Source: Zea mays
Taxonomy: Eukaryota > Streptophyta > Magnoliopsida > Poales > Poaceae
Direction of reading: 5' to 3'
NCBI RefSeq assembly: GCF_902167145.1
Contig: NC_050104.1
Span: 4,402,001-4,466,000, forward strand
DNA length: 64,000 nt
The position numbers were made by a program, and so were the translations under genes. Below, one piece after another: positions 12,315 through 22,048 of this stretch; the first letter of the stretch is position 1, and each line of letters begins with the position of its first letter. The notes under the pieces are model-generated. The model was not told the origin of the DNA, ran no database searches, and saw nothing but the letters and a program-made list of their open reading frames with translations.

Positions 12315-13334
12315 CTATGGTTCTAGATTTATCTTGGTCTTGCAGTCGGGATTGCCATAAGACTGGTGTCCACGCTGAGGTGAGCGGTACGGGTGCTGAG
12401 TCCCGACGGGAGCGGGGGAACCACCGTCCAAGTGACGACGTTCCGCGCGCTCAGCCCGCAACTGGGCGATCTCAGCACGAGCCCTACTCAGCTCGTCTAG
12501 TGCATGGTCCAGCTCCGTGTTTAGCACGGCGGCTAGGTTGACTGTGCTGCTCAACCTAGGATTGCCCTCACCGACGGGTGAGACAATCACGCCTCCAGTG
12601 CTGCCAGATGAACGGCGGGGGTAATACTTCAGGTCAAGACCATCAGCTGCCCCACCGAAAACCGAGCAGTAGTGCGAAAGCGCACGCCGTGCAGCATCTT
12701 GCATGGCTGCCTCAGCTGAGTCCCGCTCAGAGATAGAATAGTGCTCTGAGCAGACCTCAGCACCCTGGAGACTGTTCTCCGGACAGCGCACCAAGCAGGT
12801 TGCCTCCCAGCGGTCCGGGTAGACCCCGCGACTATGCTGGTAGACCACACAGCGATACTCGACGGACCAAGTATGCCGGTCAAATGCCCGACGTAGCAGG
12901 GTGTCGAGCGCATCGTGGAAGTGACACCCGCGAGCAGCGTCGCGAGTGATGGGTCGAGCAACCCATCCTTCCGGCTCAAGGTTAGCAGAGAAGTCGGTGT
13001 CGTGGCTCGAGCTGTCGTCGCCTCCTTCGTCGTCTGGGTCTCCTCCAGCAGCTACTCCAGAAGCTGGGACGCCCAGTGGTGGTGCAGGGGGCGCCTCCAG
13101 AGGAAGCACAGGGGAGCAGCTCCTCACAGACTCTATCTCCTGGTGGAGCGAGAAAGAAGAGCCCTGCTGCTCCTGCTCCTGTCGTCGACGCTCCTGCTCC
13201 TCACGCAGGCGGTGGTGCAGTCTCTCCAAGTGGCTGGACTATCCGGCCACAGGACGGCGAAACGGACGCTCAGCAAGGCGGGAGGGTAAGAAGGGGATGA
13301 CTGACTTTCGTGCAGTGTGTCTAAGTCGAGCCAT
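12315..13334 (-). pseudogene. Extra 5' ORF of the Tekay-like element: H3-tail-like N terminus plus dsRNA-binding-like domain (one stop)
   Basis: Lies between PBS and gag in sense orientation. The ATG at 13334 follows a splice-acceptor-like TTTTGTAG. The N terminus reads MARLRHTARKSVIPF, resembling the histone H3 tail with A-R-K-S at H3 numbering 7-10. An in-frame TAG at 13239-13241 (codon 32) interrupts it. The same frame then continues as 304 codons from 13229. These hold a Q/E/R-rich stretch, an acidic linker, a segment with beta-beta-alpha dsRNA-binding character (WEATCLVR ... DSAEAAMQDAARRAL, about residues 120-190 from 13229) and a C-terminal coiled coil (about 235-265). Additional sense ORFs upstream of gag are known in plant LTR elements. 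The function here is not established, and both similarities are by eye. Confidence 0.7.
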
Positions 13335-13575
13335 CTACAAAAGACATCGCAAGCAAAGGGTGAGAACAGAATCAATATGACCAGCAAATAATGAATCATA
13401 AGTGAATGAAGGATTAGAATAAAACATGTTTTTCAGCAAGGTATAATATATAGTAGAACATAGGTTTGGTCGGTATGACCAACTTTTGAAGGGATATCAA
13501 AGTCAAGGAAGGGACAGAGGTCTATAGTCCTTAGAACGACCATTCTACTCTAGGTTAGCGGTCCTACAGTCAGCA

Positions 13576-13589
13576 CGGCTTTGATACCA
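13576..13589 (-). other. Primer-binding site of the Tekay-like element (tRNA-iMet type)
   Basis: The sense strand reads TGGTATCAAAGCCG, close to the common plant initiator-Met PBS TGGTATCAGAGC, four bases inside the 5' LTR. Confidence 0.85.
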
Positions 13590-13593
13590 CTTA

Positions 13594-16500
13594 TGTCACA
13601 CCCGGTTTTAGAAGGCAAACCGAATGCGAACCATGTACGTGTCAGGATCAGTTATTCACGTACACAGCAGTTACATAATATGGACATCATCACACAGTGC
13701 TCAAAATAGTATTAAAAGGGAATAATAGTTGATTACATCATACGTCTGAGACGTCCATATAGTTCTTACAATAAATCAAAGTGCGGAAAAGAAACGTAGA
13801 TAACTGCGGCCTTCACAGGCAGCCGACTGGGGGTTGCCGCTAACCCACACCTAGAACTCGTCATAGTCTTGGAACTCCTGGAAGTCTCCTTCCACAGCTT
13901 CATCTTCGCCTGAGCAGTGGTTGCAATGCTGACAACCTGGGGGGGGTTTGGTGTGTAGAGCAAGGGTGAGTACACATCAACATACTCAGCAAGTATCCTG
14001 TTTGGCTGTAGTGGACTAGCTTTATGTGGAGATAAGTCAAGCAGTTGCTTTTAGTTGGTCAGATTATTACTTACTAGTAGAAAGCCAAGTTTTAGCATTA
14101 ACCCAAGTTATTAGCCCGATGTACCCTTTCCAAACGGAAAGAATACCACTTACCAGCACCATAGCCATAACCAAAACCATCAATCTCATTGCCACCTATA
14201 CCACAATGTCTCTGATCAAGTACCACTAATCACTGGAGCTCCCTTGGCCGCTCATAACCGCGAGCACGGCTGATATATCAGTTTTCAAACACTCTGCAGA
14301 GGTTGTGCACTTTACCCACAAGCCGTGATTCCCTCTTGCCTCGGGCCGATCAAACCCTTAAACACTACCAAGGTGAATAGGCAGGGTTTCACTACGTAGC
14401 CTTTACAAAGATTCCCCGGGGCTGTAGCCACCCGTTAGGTTTCCTAAATGTACCGCACTCCTCCCCAAGGGACAAATCAACCTTGGCAGAGCGAGCCGCA
14501 TACACCGAGCCCCATTGACGGCACGACGGCGAAGCGAACTACACCCCAGATCCTCTAATTATTCAGCTAAGGGCACCCCATTCCACCCTCATGGTTGCAC
14601 TGTTTTCCCGGGCGGTCATCCATAGAACAGGTCCTTACGGAGAGGCACTCGAGAAACCGCTCGAGCCCCCTTGAAGGTCACAAGTACAACATCATAATAA
14701 GAGAAGGGAAAACAGCGTATCATAGATAATCTCATCATGTTCATTGATTAGAGTTGAGCAATAGCATAAAGCTAAACAGTAATAATCCAACCCAAATAGG
14801 TAAGCAAGGATAGGGATAACAAAAAGCTAGTCAATCCTTAGGCATAAATGTGTAAAGCGGGAGGTGAATTAAATAATGAATAGGACAGAGATAGGTCAAA
14901 GGACACTTGCCTCCACCAAACGACTGCTGCTCAGGGGCTTCTCCTGCGAGTTCCTCGGGCTCTTCAACCGGATCGTTCTCTATGCGATTGCAAACATACA
15001 TACATCCACACATTTAATACAAAAGAACAGTACACCATACAATAGAATGCAATAAATAAACAGACATTCTACGCGGGTTCGCGAGTACGGTTAAGAGAGA
15101 AAGAGGAAAAGACAGTCGAGAAACGATCACGTTACCCGATTATAAATTAACTACTCGCTTAATGGAAGGAAATTTAATGTAGACACTATGTTTAGCATAA
15201 AGTAAAGTCATGTTTCATGCCTAATTATTATAAGCAGGTGGAGATAAACAAAAAGGATGGTCGCGCGGCGAGGCGCGCGACAAAGCTCTCTAAAACAAAT
15301 TAAAAAGTTAACGACTCGTCGCGCGACCGAGCACGCAACGAGACACTTTGCCTTAGATACGAGGAGACATTAAGCGTCGCGCGACGAAGCGCACGACGGC
15401 ATACGTCGACTAAACTGAGTCCAAAGTGGAACGTCGCGTGAATACACACGCGGCGTTACACCTTAAACAACCTGAAACAAAAATGGATCGTCGCGCGACG
15501 AAGCGCACGACGCACACAAGATAGAATCTGAATTTAGACAAATCCGTCGCGCGGCGAAGCGCGCGACGCAACACGCTAATTAACGAATAATCACCGCGAG
15601 CGCGGGCGAACGGGGGCACGGTCGGGCGAGGCCGGGATGGGAACGGGCGGCCGAGCTGGGGCCAGGGCGGTTGAACCGGCCAGGGGGCGGTTGAACCGGC
15701 CAGGGCCGCGCCGGGAACGCGCCGGCGAGCAGGGGCCACCGGGGCCGCGCCGGGCCACGCCGGGGGCGCGCCGGGGCCGCGCTGCGCGCGAGCAGAGGAG
15801 GAGCGGGGGCGGGCGGGCGAGCCGGGGGCGGACGCCGAGCGCCGCCGCGGGGAGGGGCCGAGCGGGCGGGCCGAGCGCCGCCGGGGCCGGGGGCAGGGAC
15901 GGGGACGGGGTCGCCGCGCCGGGCAGGGGCGGGGACGGGCGGGGCCGCCGCGGGGAGGGGCGGGGGCGGGATCGCCGCGCCGGGCAGGGGAGGGGCCGAG
16001 CGGGCGGGGCCGCCGCGAGGAGGGGCGGGGGCGGGATCGCCGCGCCGGGCAGGGGAGGGGCCGAGCGGGCGGGGGAGGCCGGGGAAGGGGTCGAGCGGGG
16101 GGGGGGGGGGAGGCCGGGGACGGGGAGCCGGGGGCGGGCGCCGAGCGGGCGAGCAGGGGCGCCGCCGCGGGAAGGGGCCGAGCGGGCGGGCAGGGGCGCC
16201 GCCGCGCCGGGCAGGGACGGGGTCGGGCGCGGGCAGGGGGAAGAGGGAGGGCGCGCGCGGGGGAGAAGAGGAGGGAGAGGGAGAGAGAGAGAAGAGAAGG
16301 GGAGGGGGGGAACTCACCTCGGGGTCCAAAATCCGGTGATCGCCGTCTCCAAACCCTAGGGCACCACGGGGAGAGAGAGGTGGAAGAGGGAGAGGAGAGG
16401 TTGTTGCGCGGGAGATCCAAATGAGAGAGGGAGAGAGGTGGGGCGCATGGGGGGGGGAGTTTTGGGCGCCGGGGGCGCGCGGGCCGGGGCGGGCCGGGCC

Positions 16501-16833
16501 GGCTGAGCTGGGCTGGGCTAGGCTGGGCTGGGCCGAGCCACTTCGCGGATTGAAAACCCACGACGAGCGCGGACCACTAAACGGACTTAAATCGCGAATC
16601 GAAAACCGGAACGGAACGAGACGAACACACAACATCAGACAAAGAAATGTGCTTCGGCATGATGCAACACTCATGACACTTAGGTTTTGGTTTATACATG
16701 ACACGGACACCTGCCGCTATACTGGTTTGAAATTGGGAAGAAGGAGCAAACGGGGAAAGAGAAAAGAGAGTAACGCCCGAATTTGGTGAGAGAAAAGAAG
16801 AAAAAATTCTACCCCCAAATTCAGGGCGTTACA
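13594..16833 (-). repeat. 5' LTR of the Tekay-like element
   Basis: 3240 bp, the partner of 4091-7325. Sense start is TGTAACGCCC at 16833 and sense end is GGGTGTGACA at 13594. Differences from the 3' LTR are sparse. No clear TATA box was picked out in the GC-rich part. Confidence 0.95.
15260..15568. repeat. Six-unit CpG-rich hairpin array in the 5' LTR
   Basis: Copy of the 5756-6064 array, offset by about 9504 bp, with the same unit number and 56-58-bp spacing. A few units differ by single bases from the 3' LTR version. Confidence 0.85.
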
Positions 16834-16838
16834 GCTGG

Positions 16839-18797
16839 CTCGAAGTTGCCGGCGTGGCGCTTCACGTCTGGCGCCTCCTTAGAGAGGCTCTCCAGGTCGG
16901 CGATGAGGGCCTCGAATTCGGTGAGGGCCTCGGCGTACTCCGCGCACTCCACGTTGCATTCGTACGCTTGTCGGTACGTGGGGCCGACGGTGATGACCCC
17001 GTTGGGGCCCGGCATCTTGAGCTTGAGGTAGGTGTAGTTGGGGACGGCCATGAGCTTGGCGTAGCATGGTCTCCCCAGCACTGCGTGGTAGGTTCCTCGG
17101 AACCCGACCACCTCGAACGTGAGGGTCTCCCTTCGGAAGTTGGAGGGCGTCCCAAAGCAGACGGGTAGATCGAGTTGTCCGAGGGGCTGGACGCGTTTCC
17201 CGGGGATTATCCCGTGGAAAGGCGCAGCGCCTGCCCGGACCGAGGACAGATCGATCCGCAGGAGCCCGAGGGTCTCGGCATAGATGATGTTGAGGCTGCT
17301 GCCTCCGTCCATGAGGACCTTGGTGAGCCTGACGTTGCCGATGACGGGGTCGACAACGAGCGGGTATTTCCCCGGGCTCGGCACGCGGTCGGGGTGGTCG
17401 CCCTGGTCGAAGGTGATGGGCTTGTCAGACCAGTCTAGGTAGACTGGCGCCGCCACCTTTACAGAGCAGACCTCCCGACGCTCTTGCTTGCGGTGCCGAG
17501 ACGAGGCATTCGCCACTCGCCCACCATAGATCATGTAGCAGTCGTGGACCTCGGGCAACTCTCCTGCCTTGTGATCTTCCTTCTTATCGTCGTCGCGAGC
17601 CCTGCCACCCTCCGCGGGTGGCCTGGCCTTGTGAAAGTGGCGCCGAAGCATGTCGCACTCCTCAAGGGTGTGCTTGACGGGCCCATGATGATAGGGGCAC
17701 GGCTCCTTGAGCATCTTGTCGAAAAGGTTGGCACCTCCGGGAGGTTTCCGAGGGTTCTTGTACTCAGCGGCGGCGACAAGGTCCACGTCGGCGGCGTCGC
17801 GTTTCGCTTGCGACTTATTCTTGCCTTTCTTCTTGGCGCCGCGCTGAGTGGACGCCTCGGGGACATCTTCCGGTGGGCGGCCCTGGGGCTGCTTGTCCTT
17901 CCGGAAGATGGCCTCAACCACCTCCTAGCCAGAGGTGAACTTGGTGGCGATGTCCATCAGCTCGCTCGCCCTGGTGGGGGTCTTGTGACCCAGCTTGCTC
18001 ACCAGGTCGCGGCAGGTGGTGCCGGCGAGGAACGAGCCGATGACATCCGAATCGGTGATGTTGGGCAGCTCGGTGCGCTACTTCGAGAATCGTCGGATGT
18101 AGTCCCGGAGAGACTCTCCCGGCTGCTGTCGGCAGCTTCGGAGATCCTAGGAGTTTCCAGGGCGCACGTACGTGCCCTGGAAATTGCCGACAAAGGCCTG
18201 GACCAGGTCGTCCCAGTTGGAGATCTGCCCCGGAGGCAGGTGCTCCAGCCAGGCGCGAGCGGTGTCGGAAAGGAACAGGGGGAGGTTGCGGATGATGAAG
18301 TTGTCATCGTCCGTTCCACCCAGTTGGCAGGCCAGCCGGTAGTCCGCGAGCCACAGTTCCGGTCTCGTCTCCCCCGAGTACTTTGTGATAGTAGTCGGGG
18401 TTCGGAACCGAGTCGGGAACGGCGCCCGTCGTATGGCGCGGCTGAAAGCCTGCGGACCGGGTGGTTCGGGCGAGGGACTCCGATCCTCCCCACTGTCGTA
18501 GCGTCCCCCACGCCTGGGGTGGTAGCCTCGGCGCACCCTCTCGTCGAGGTGGGCCCGACGGTTGCGGTGATGGTGCTCATTGCCGAGGCGACCCGGGGCC
18601 GCAGGCGCTATGTTGCGCGTGCGCCCGGTGTGGACCGAGGCTTCCCACATGAATCGGGAAGTCACGGCGCGATGTTCCGAGGGGTACCCCTGCCTTCGAG
18701 AGGCGGAGCATTCGGCCCGTCGGACCGCGGCGTCCTCCAGGAGGTTCTTGAGCTCTCCCTGGATACGCCGCCTCTCGGTGGTTGATGGCTCCGGCAT
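16839..18797 (-). pseudogene. Huck-like gag and protease region (three in-frame stops)
   Basis: Read from 18797 leftwards in one frame. A retrotransposon Gag capsid-type segment lies at 18150-18400 (ARAWLEHLPPGQISNWDDL), followed by a lysine-rich linker and a Cys/His motif (CPYHHGPVKHTLEEC). A Tat-type protease follows with MDGGSSLNII near 17300 and then ends at the Tekay insertion point. In-frame TAG stops occur at 17925-17927, 18078-18080 and 18147-18149. Gag packages the RNA and the protease would cleave the polyprotein; this copy can make neither in full. Confidence 0.88.
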
Positions 18798-18889
18798 CGC
18801 GCGGAGAATTATTGCCGCTGCAGCGAGGTTCTATCGACTCCACTGGAAGTGGGTGGCGGCCTTATCCTGACATCGTCGGCGATGCGGTG

Positions 18890-19996
18890 CTAGAAGCCCT
18901 GGGGGAGGTGACGCACTTCTCCGGCCGGAGGTTGGCCTGCCCATTCCTGCCCGATGTCACGGCGGATCGGCTCAAGTGTTCCTGCTCCCTCGTCGAGCCT
19001 GGCCTGCATCTCGCGGATTTGCTCGAGCTGTGGGTCATGACCCCCCGCCGGGATGGGGACCACAGCTAGCTCCCAAAGGATGTCAACGTGAGGCACAGGC
19101 CTAGGGAGATCACCGTTCTCCGGCATACCAGGATGCTTGCCTTTGTCGGGACCCCCTAGATCGACGTGGAAACATTCACGACTTGGGCGACAGTCCTCGT
19201 CGCTGAGGCTGCGGCTACCGTCGGAACAGTCGGAAAGGCAATAGTCGCATGCGGTCATGAAGTCCCACATGGCACTGGGGTTACCAAGTCTGGAGAAATC
19301 CCAACATAAGTCGGGCTCGTCATCTTCCTTGGACCCCGGGGGCCCGTAGGTCGAGACGGCCGTCACCCGGTCCCAGGGTGACCGCATACGATACTCCAGA
19401 GGGTTTGGACTCGCCTCTACGAAAGCGTCCACCAAAGCGAAGTCGCTTGGTGGGTCGAGGCTGAATCCAAAAGGCGCGAGATGGGAATCGGTTGGTACCT
19501 CTTGGTCGACGGGCGGTGACGAAGTCACGTCAGGGACTGACTGCACCGTCGTCTCAGGTACGAGGGTGACGCCCAGCAAGTCCTTCGTGAGCGTGCTGGC
19601 GTCGTCCGTTTGCTTGGGGTTGGCGTGTTGCGGGGAGACGGCGCTCGTCTTCGTCTCAGACGCGAGGTCGATGCCCGACGTACCCCCCGTTGGGGCGCCG
19701 GCGCCGCCGACTCGCTCGACAGCCGACGAGGTGCCGCCTCCTGCTTGGCCTTGGTTGCCCCGCCTCCTCCTCCGTTGGCGGGTGAGGGGACGGGACAAGC
19801 CCGAATGTTGTTCTTCCACCACGTGGGGAAGACGTCGTCGATTCCGCCGCCGGCGGACGGGTTGTCGGCCGCCATTGTCGCTGTCGCGAGGCGGGGGAAG
19901 GAGTATCATGTCGTAGCTGCCGTCGAGGGACATGAACTCAAGACTCCCGAAACGGAGCACCGTCCCGGGCTGGAAAGGTTGCTGGAGACTGCCCAT
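18890..19996 (-). pseudogene. Huck-like N-terminal gag ORF (368 codons, different frame from the gag core)
   Basis: First sizeable ORF after the PBS; ATG at 19996 (MGSLQQPFQPG). The product is rich in Pro, Arg, Ser and Asp, with no domain I recognise, and ends at 18890. The gag core begins in another frame by 18797, so a frameshift or an independent ORF lies between them. The open frame extends upstream through the PBS and LTR to 20359; that part was excluded as noncoding. Confidence 0.5.
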
Positions 19997-20036
19997 CTGG
20001 AGCTTGACGGGAAGCTGTTCGTCAACACGCAGCAGG

Positions 20037-20054
20037 CCCCTACCTGGCACGCCA
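20037..20054 (-). other. Primer-binding site of the Huck-like element
   Basis: The sense strand reads TGGCGTGCCAGGTAGGGG, two bases inside the LTR end CCGACA. The position and TGG start are typical of a PBS. The matching tRNA was not identified. Confidence 0.65.
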
Positions 20055-20345
20055 ACTGTCGGCGTTTCGAACCCGGGGGGTCCCTGGACCGACGAGTAAA
20101 TTGTCGTCGCGTGCCCCAGCCCAGATGGGTCGGCGCGAGACAGAGCGCGAAGGGGGGAAGAAGCCGGAGGGAGGCAGGCGTGAGAGGTGAAACCCGCGAC
20201 CTTCGTGTTTGTCCCGCGCCCAGGTCGGGTGCGCTTGCAGTAGGGGGTTACAAGCGTCCACGCGGGAGGGAGCGAGCGGCCCTGCGCGAGCGCCGTCCCG
20301 TCCTTCCCTGCGCGGCCCACCCTCTGTAAGAGGGCCCTGGACCTT

Positions 20346-20356
20346 CCTTTTATAGG
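20346..20356 (-). promoter_or_regulatory. TATA box of the Huck-like 5' LTR
   Basis: The sense strand reads CCTATAAAAGG, about 290 bp before the LTR end, the usual place for the retrotransposon core promoter. Confidence 0.7.
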
Positions 20357-20880
20357 CATAAGGAAAGGATCCAGGTGTACAATGGGGGGTGTAGCAGTGT
20401 GCTAACGTGTCTAGCGGAGGAGAGCTAGTGCCCTAAGTACATGCCATCATGGCAGCCGGAGAGGTTTTGGCACCCGGTTCGTGTGGTGTCGTGGCCGTCG
20501 GAGGAGCGCTGGAGCCTAGCGGAAGGACAGCTGTCGGGGCTGTCGAGTCCTTGCTGACGTCTTCTTGCTTCCGTAAGGGGGCTGAGAGCCACCGTCGTCA
20601 TAGAGCGTGCGGGGCGCCATCATTACTTATTTAGCGGAGCGAGCCCGATGGGACACCGGTCTTGTTCCCCGTAGCCCGAGTCAGCTTGGGGTAGGGTAAT
20701 GATGGCGACCCCCATGAAATGGTCGGTCCGAGCCCTAGGTTGGGCGAGGTGGAGGCTCCTCTGAGGTCGAGGTCGAGTCTGTCTTCCAAGGCCGAGGTCG
20801 AGTCCGAGCCCCTGGGTCGGGCGAGGCGGAGACCGTAAGCTGAGGCCAGGGCTGAGTCCGAGCCCTGGGGTCGGGCGGAG

Positions 20881-21170
20881 CGGAGTTCGTCATCTTCCGG
20901 GGCTGAGCCCGAGTCCGAGCCCTGGGGTCGGGCGAAGCGGAGTTCGTCGTCTTCCGGGGCTAAGCCCGAGTCCGAGCCCTGGGGTCGGGCGAAGCGGAGT
21001 TCGTCGTCTTCCGGGGTTGAGCCCAAGTCCGAGCCCTGGGGTCGGGCGAAGCGGAGTTTGTCGTCTTCCGGGGCTGAGCCCGAGTTCGAGCCCTGGGGTC
21101 GGGCGAAGCGGAGTTCGTCGTCTTCCGGGCTGAGCCCGAGTCCGAGCCCTGGGGTCGAGCGAAGCGGAGT
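20881..21170. repeat. Tandem 57-bp array in the Huck-like LTR
   Basis: Unit starts (CGGAGTTCGT or a variant) lie at 20881, 20938, 20995, 21052, 21109 and 21165, a 57-bp period (last step 56). Each unit contains TCTTCCGGGGCTGAGCCCGA and a GGGCGAAGCGGAGT junction. Weaker units extend left to about 20770. The array sits in U3, upstream of the TATA box. Confidence 0.9.
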
Positions 21171-21669
21171 TTCCTATGACGCCTGAAGCCGGACTTGGCT
21201 GTTGTCAGCCTCACTCTGTCGAGTGGCACAGCAGTCGGAGCGGCGCAGGCGGCGCTGTCCTCTTGTCAGACCGGTCAGTGGAGCGGCAAAGTGACTACGG
21301 TCACTTCGGCTCTGTCGACTGGAGGGCGCGCGTCAGGATAAAGGTGTCAGGCCACCTTTGCATTAAATGCCCCTGCGATTCGGTCGGTTGGCGTGGCGAC
21401 TTGGCCAAGGTTGCTTCTTGGCGAAGACTGGGCCTCGGGCGAGCCGAAGGTGTGCCCGTTGCTGGAGGGGGTCCTCGGGCGAGACGTAGATCCTCCGGGG
21501 TCGGCTGCCCTTGCTCGAGGCTGGGCTCGAGCGAGGCGTGATCGCGTCCCTCGAATGGACCGACCTTTGACTTCATCGCACCCATCAGGCCTTTGCAGCT
21601 TTGTGTTGATGGGGGTTACCAGCTGAGATTTAGGAGTCTTGAGGGTACCCCTAATTATGGTCCCCGACA

Positions 21670-22048
21670 ATATTGAAGGTGAAATTAATGATCTTGACGA
21701 AGTTATAGCTGGGCATGGTGACTTATGTGCCCTGGCAGCTTCTCGGGGAACAGTTGTTGCCTTTCTGAAGTTTGGCTGTGAACACGGAAAAATTGTTAAT
21801 AGACCCAACTTCAGTTTGTCACCAGCAGACTTAGACAACATTCCCAACCTGGCCCGAAGTATTGCGAATAGATTTATAAAATTAGTATGGACAAAGGGTG
21901 GACGGAGCAAAGCTGGTGACGAAGCTCGAAGCCACCTTAAGCTGGTAACAAAATCATACCTTATGCTTACCTTTTCCTTTGAATTTTGAATTTAGCTTAT
22001 AATACTTACATACAGGATGACCAAGCCAAAGCTGAAGCTACAAAGTAA
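21670..22048 (+). pseudogene. 3' end of a spliced gene antisense to the cinful-like element (Tat antisense ORF)
   Basis: The plus strand is open from the Huck boundary, encoding CEHGKIVNRPNFSLSPADLD and FIKLVWTKGGRSKAGDEA. A donor CTG|GTAACA at 21944/21945 and an acceptor TACATACAG at 22015 define an intron of 71 bp. Exon 2 (22016-22048) adds ten residues rich in Lys/Ala and a TAA stop, in phase 0. Antisense ORFs between pol and the 3' LTR are known in Tat elements (often labelled putative gypsy-type transposon protein); this looks like the C terminus of one. Its 5' part was cut off by the Huck-like insertion. Confidence 0.65.

Larger units (their letters stand above)
4091..16833 (-). mobile_element. 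Near-intact Tekay/Del-type chromovirus (Ty3/Gypsy) LTR retrotransposon
   Basis: Complete minus-strand element of about 12.7 kb with LTRs 13594-16833 (5') and 4091-7325 (3'). Sense LTR ends are TGTAACGCCC and GGGTGTGACA. A perfect 5-bp TSD GCTGG lies at 4086-4090 and 16834-16838. It has a tRNA-iMet-type PBS, a PPT, a full Gag-Pol ORF with integrase chromodomain, and an extra upstream ORF. By eye the LTRs differ at a small number of sites over 3.2 kb, so insertion is recent compared with the decayed host element. Chromodomain plus 3.2-kb LTRs fits the maize Tekay/Del group; the exact family is not verified. Confidence 0.93.
1..21669 (-). mobile_element. Huck-like Ty3/Gypsy (Tat lineage) LTR retrotransposon, split by a Tekay-like insertion; 3' LTR beyond the window
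   Basis: Minus-strand element made of two blocks: 1-4090 (pol and 3' noncoding) and 16834-21669 (5' LTR, PBS, gag, protease). The 5' LTR has ends TGTCGGGGACC and CCGACA. The domain order (Gag, D-G-G protease, RT, RNase H, a second archaeal-type RNase H, integrase) marks the Tat lineage. LTR ends, a 57-bp tandem array and GC-rich codon use resemble maize Huck; the family name is recognition, not a search result. It sits inside the cinful/zeon-like element; its right flank begins ATATT. At least nine in-frame stops make it non-autonomous. Confidence 0.8.
20057..21669 (-). repeat. 5' LTR of the Huck-like element (1613 bp)
   Basis: Sense start TGTCGGGGACCATAATTAGG at 21669 and sense end GCCGACA at 20057, giving terminal TGTCGG/CCGACA inverted repeats. 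It contains a tandem 57-bp array (20881-21165) and a TATA-like box (20346-20356). The right flank ATATT is the expected start of the TSD; the partner copy lies outside the window. Confidence 0.9.

Noticed and set aside
19996..20359. Extension of the Huck-like gag ORF upstream of 19996
   Set aside because: It crosses the PBS and the LTR end, which must be noncoding in the genomic RNA leader.
20881..21170. CRISPR-like regular repeats (57-bp period)
   Set aside because: Units are contiguous without unique spacers, lie in a plant LTR, and have no cas genes nearby.
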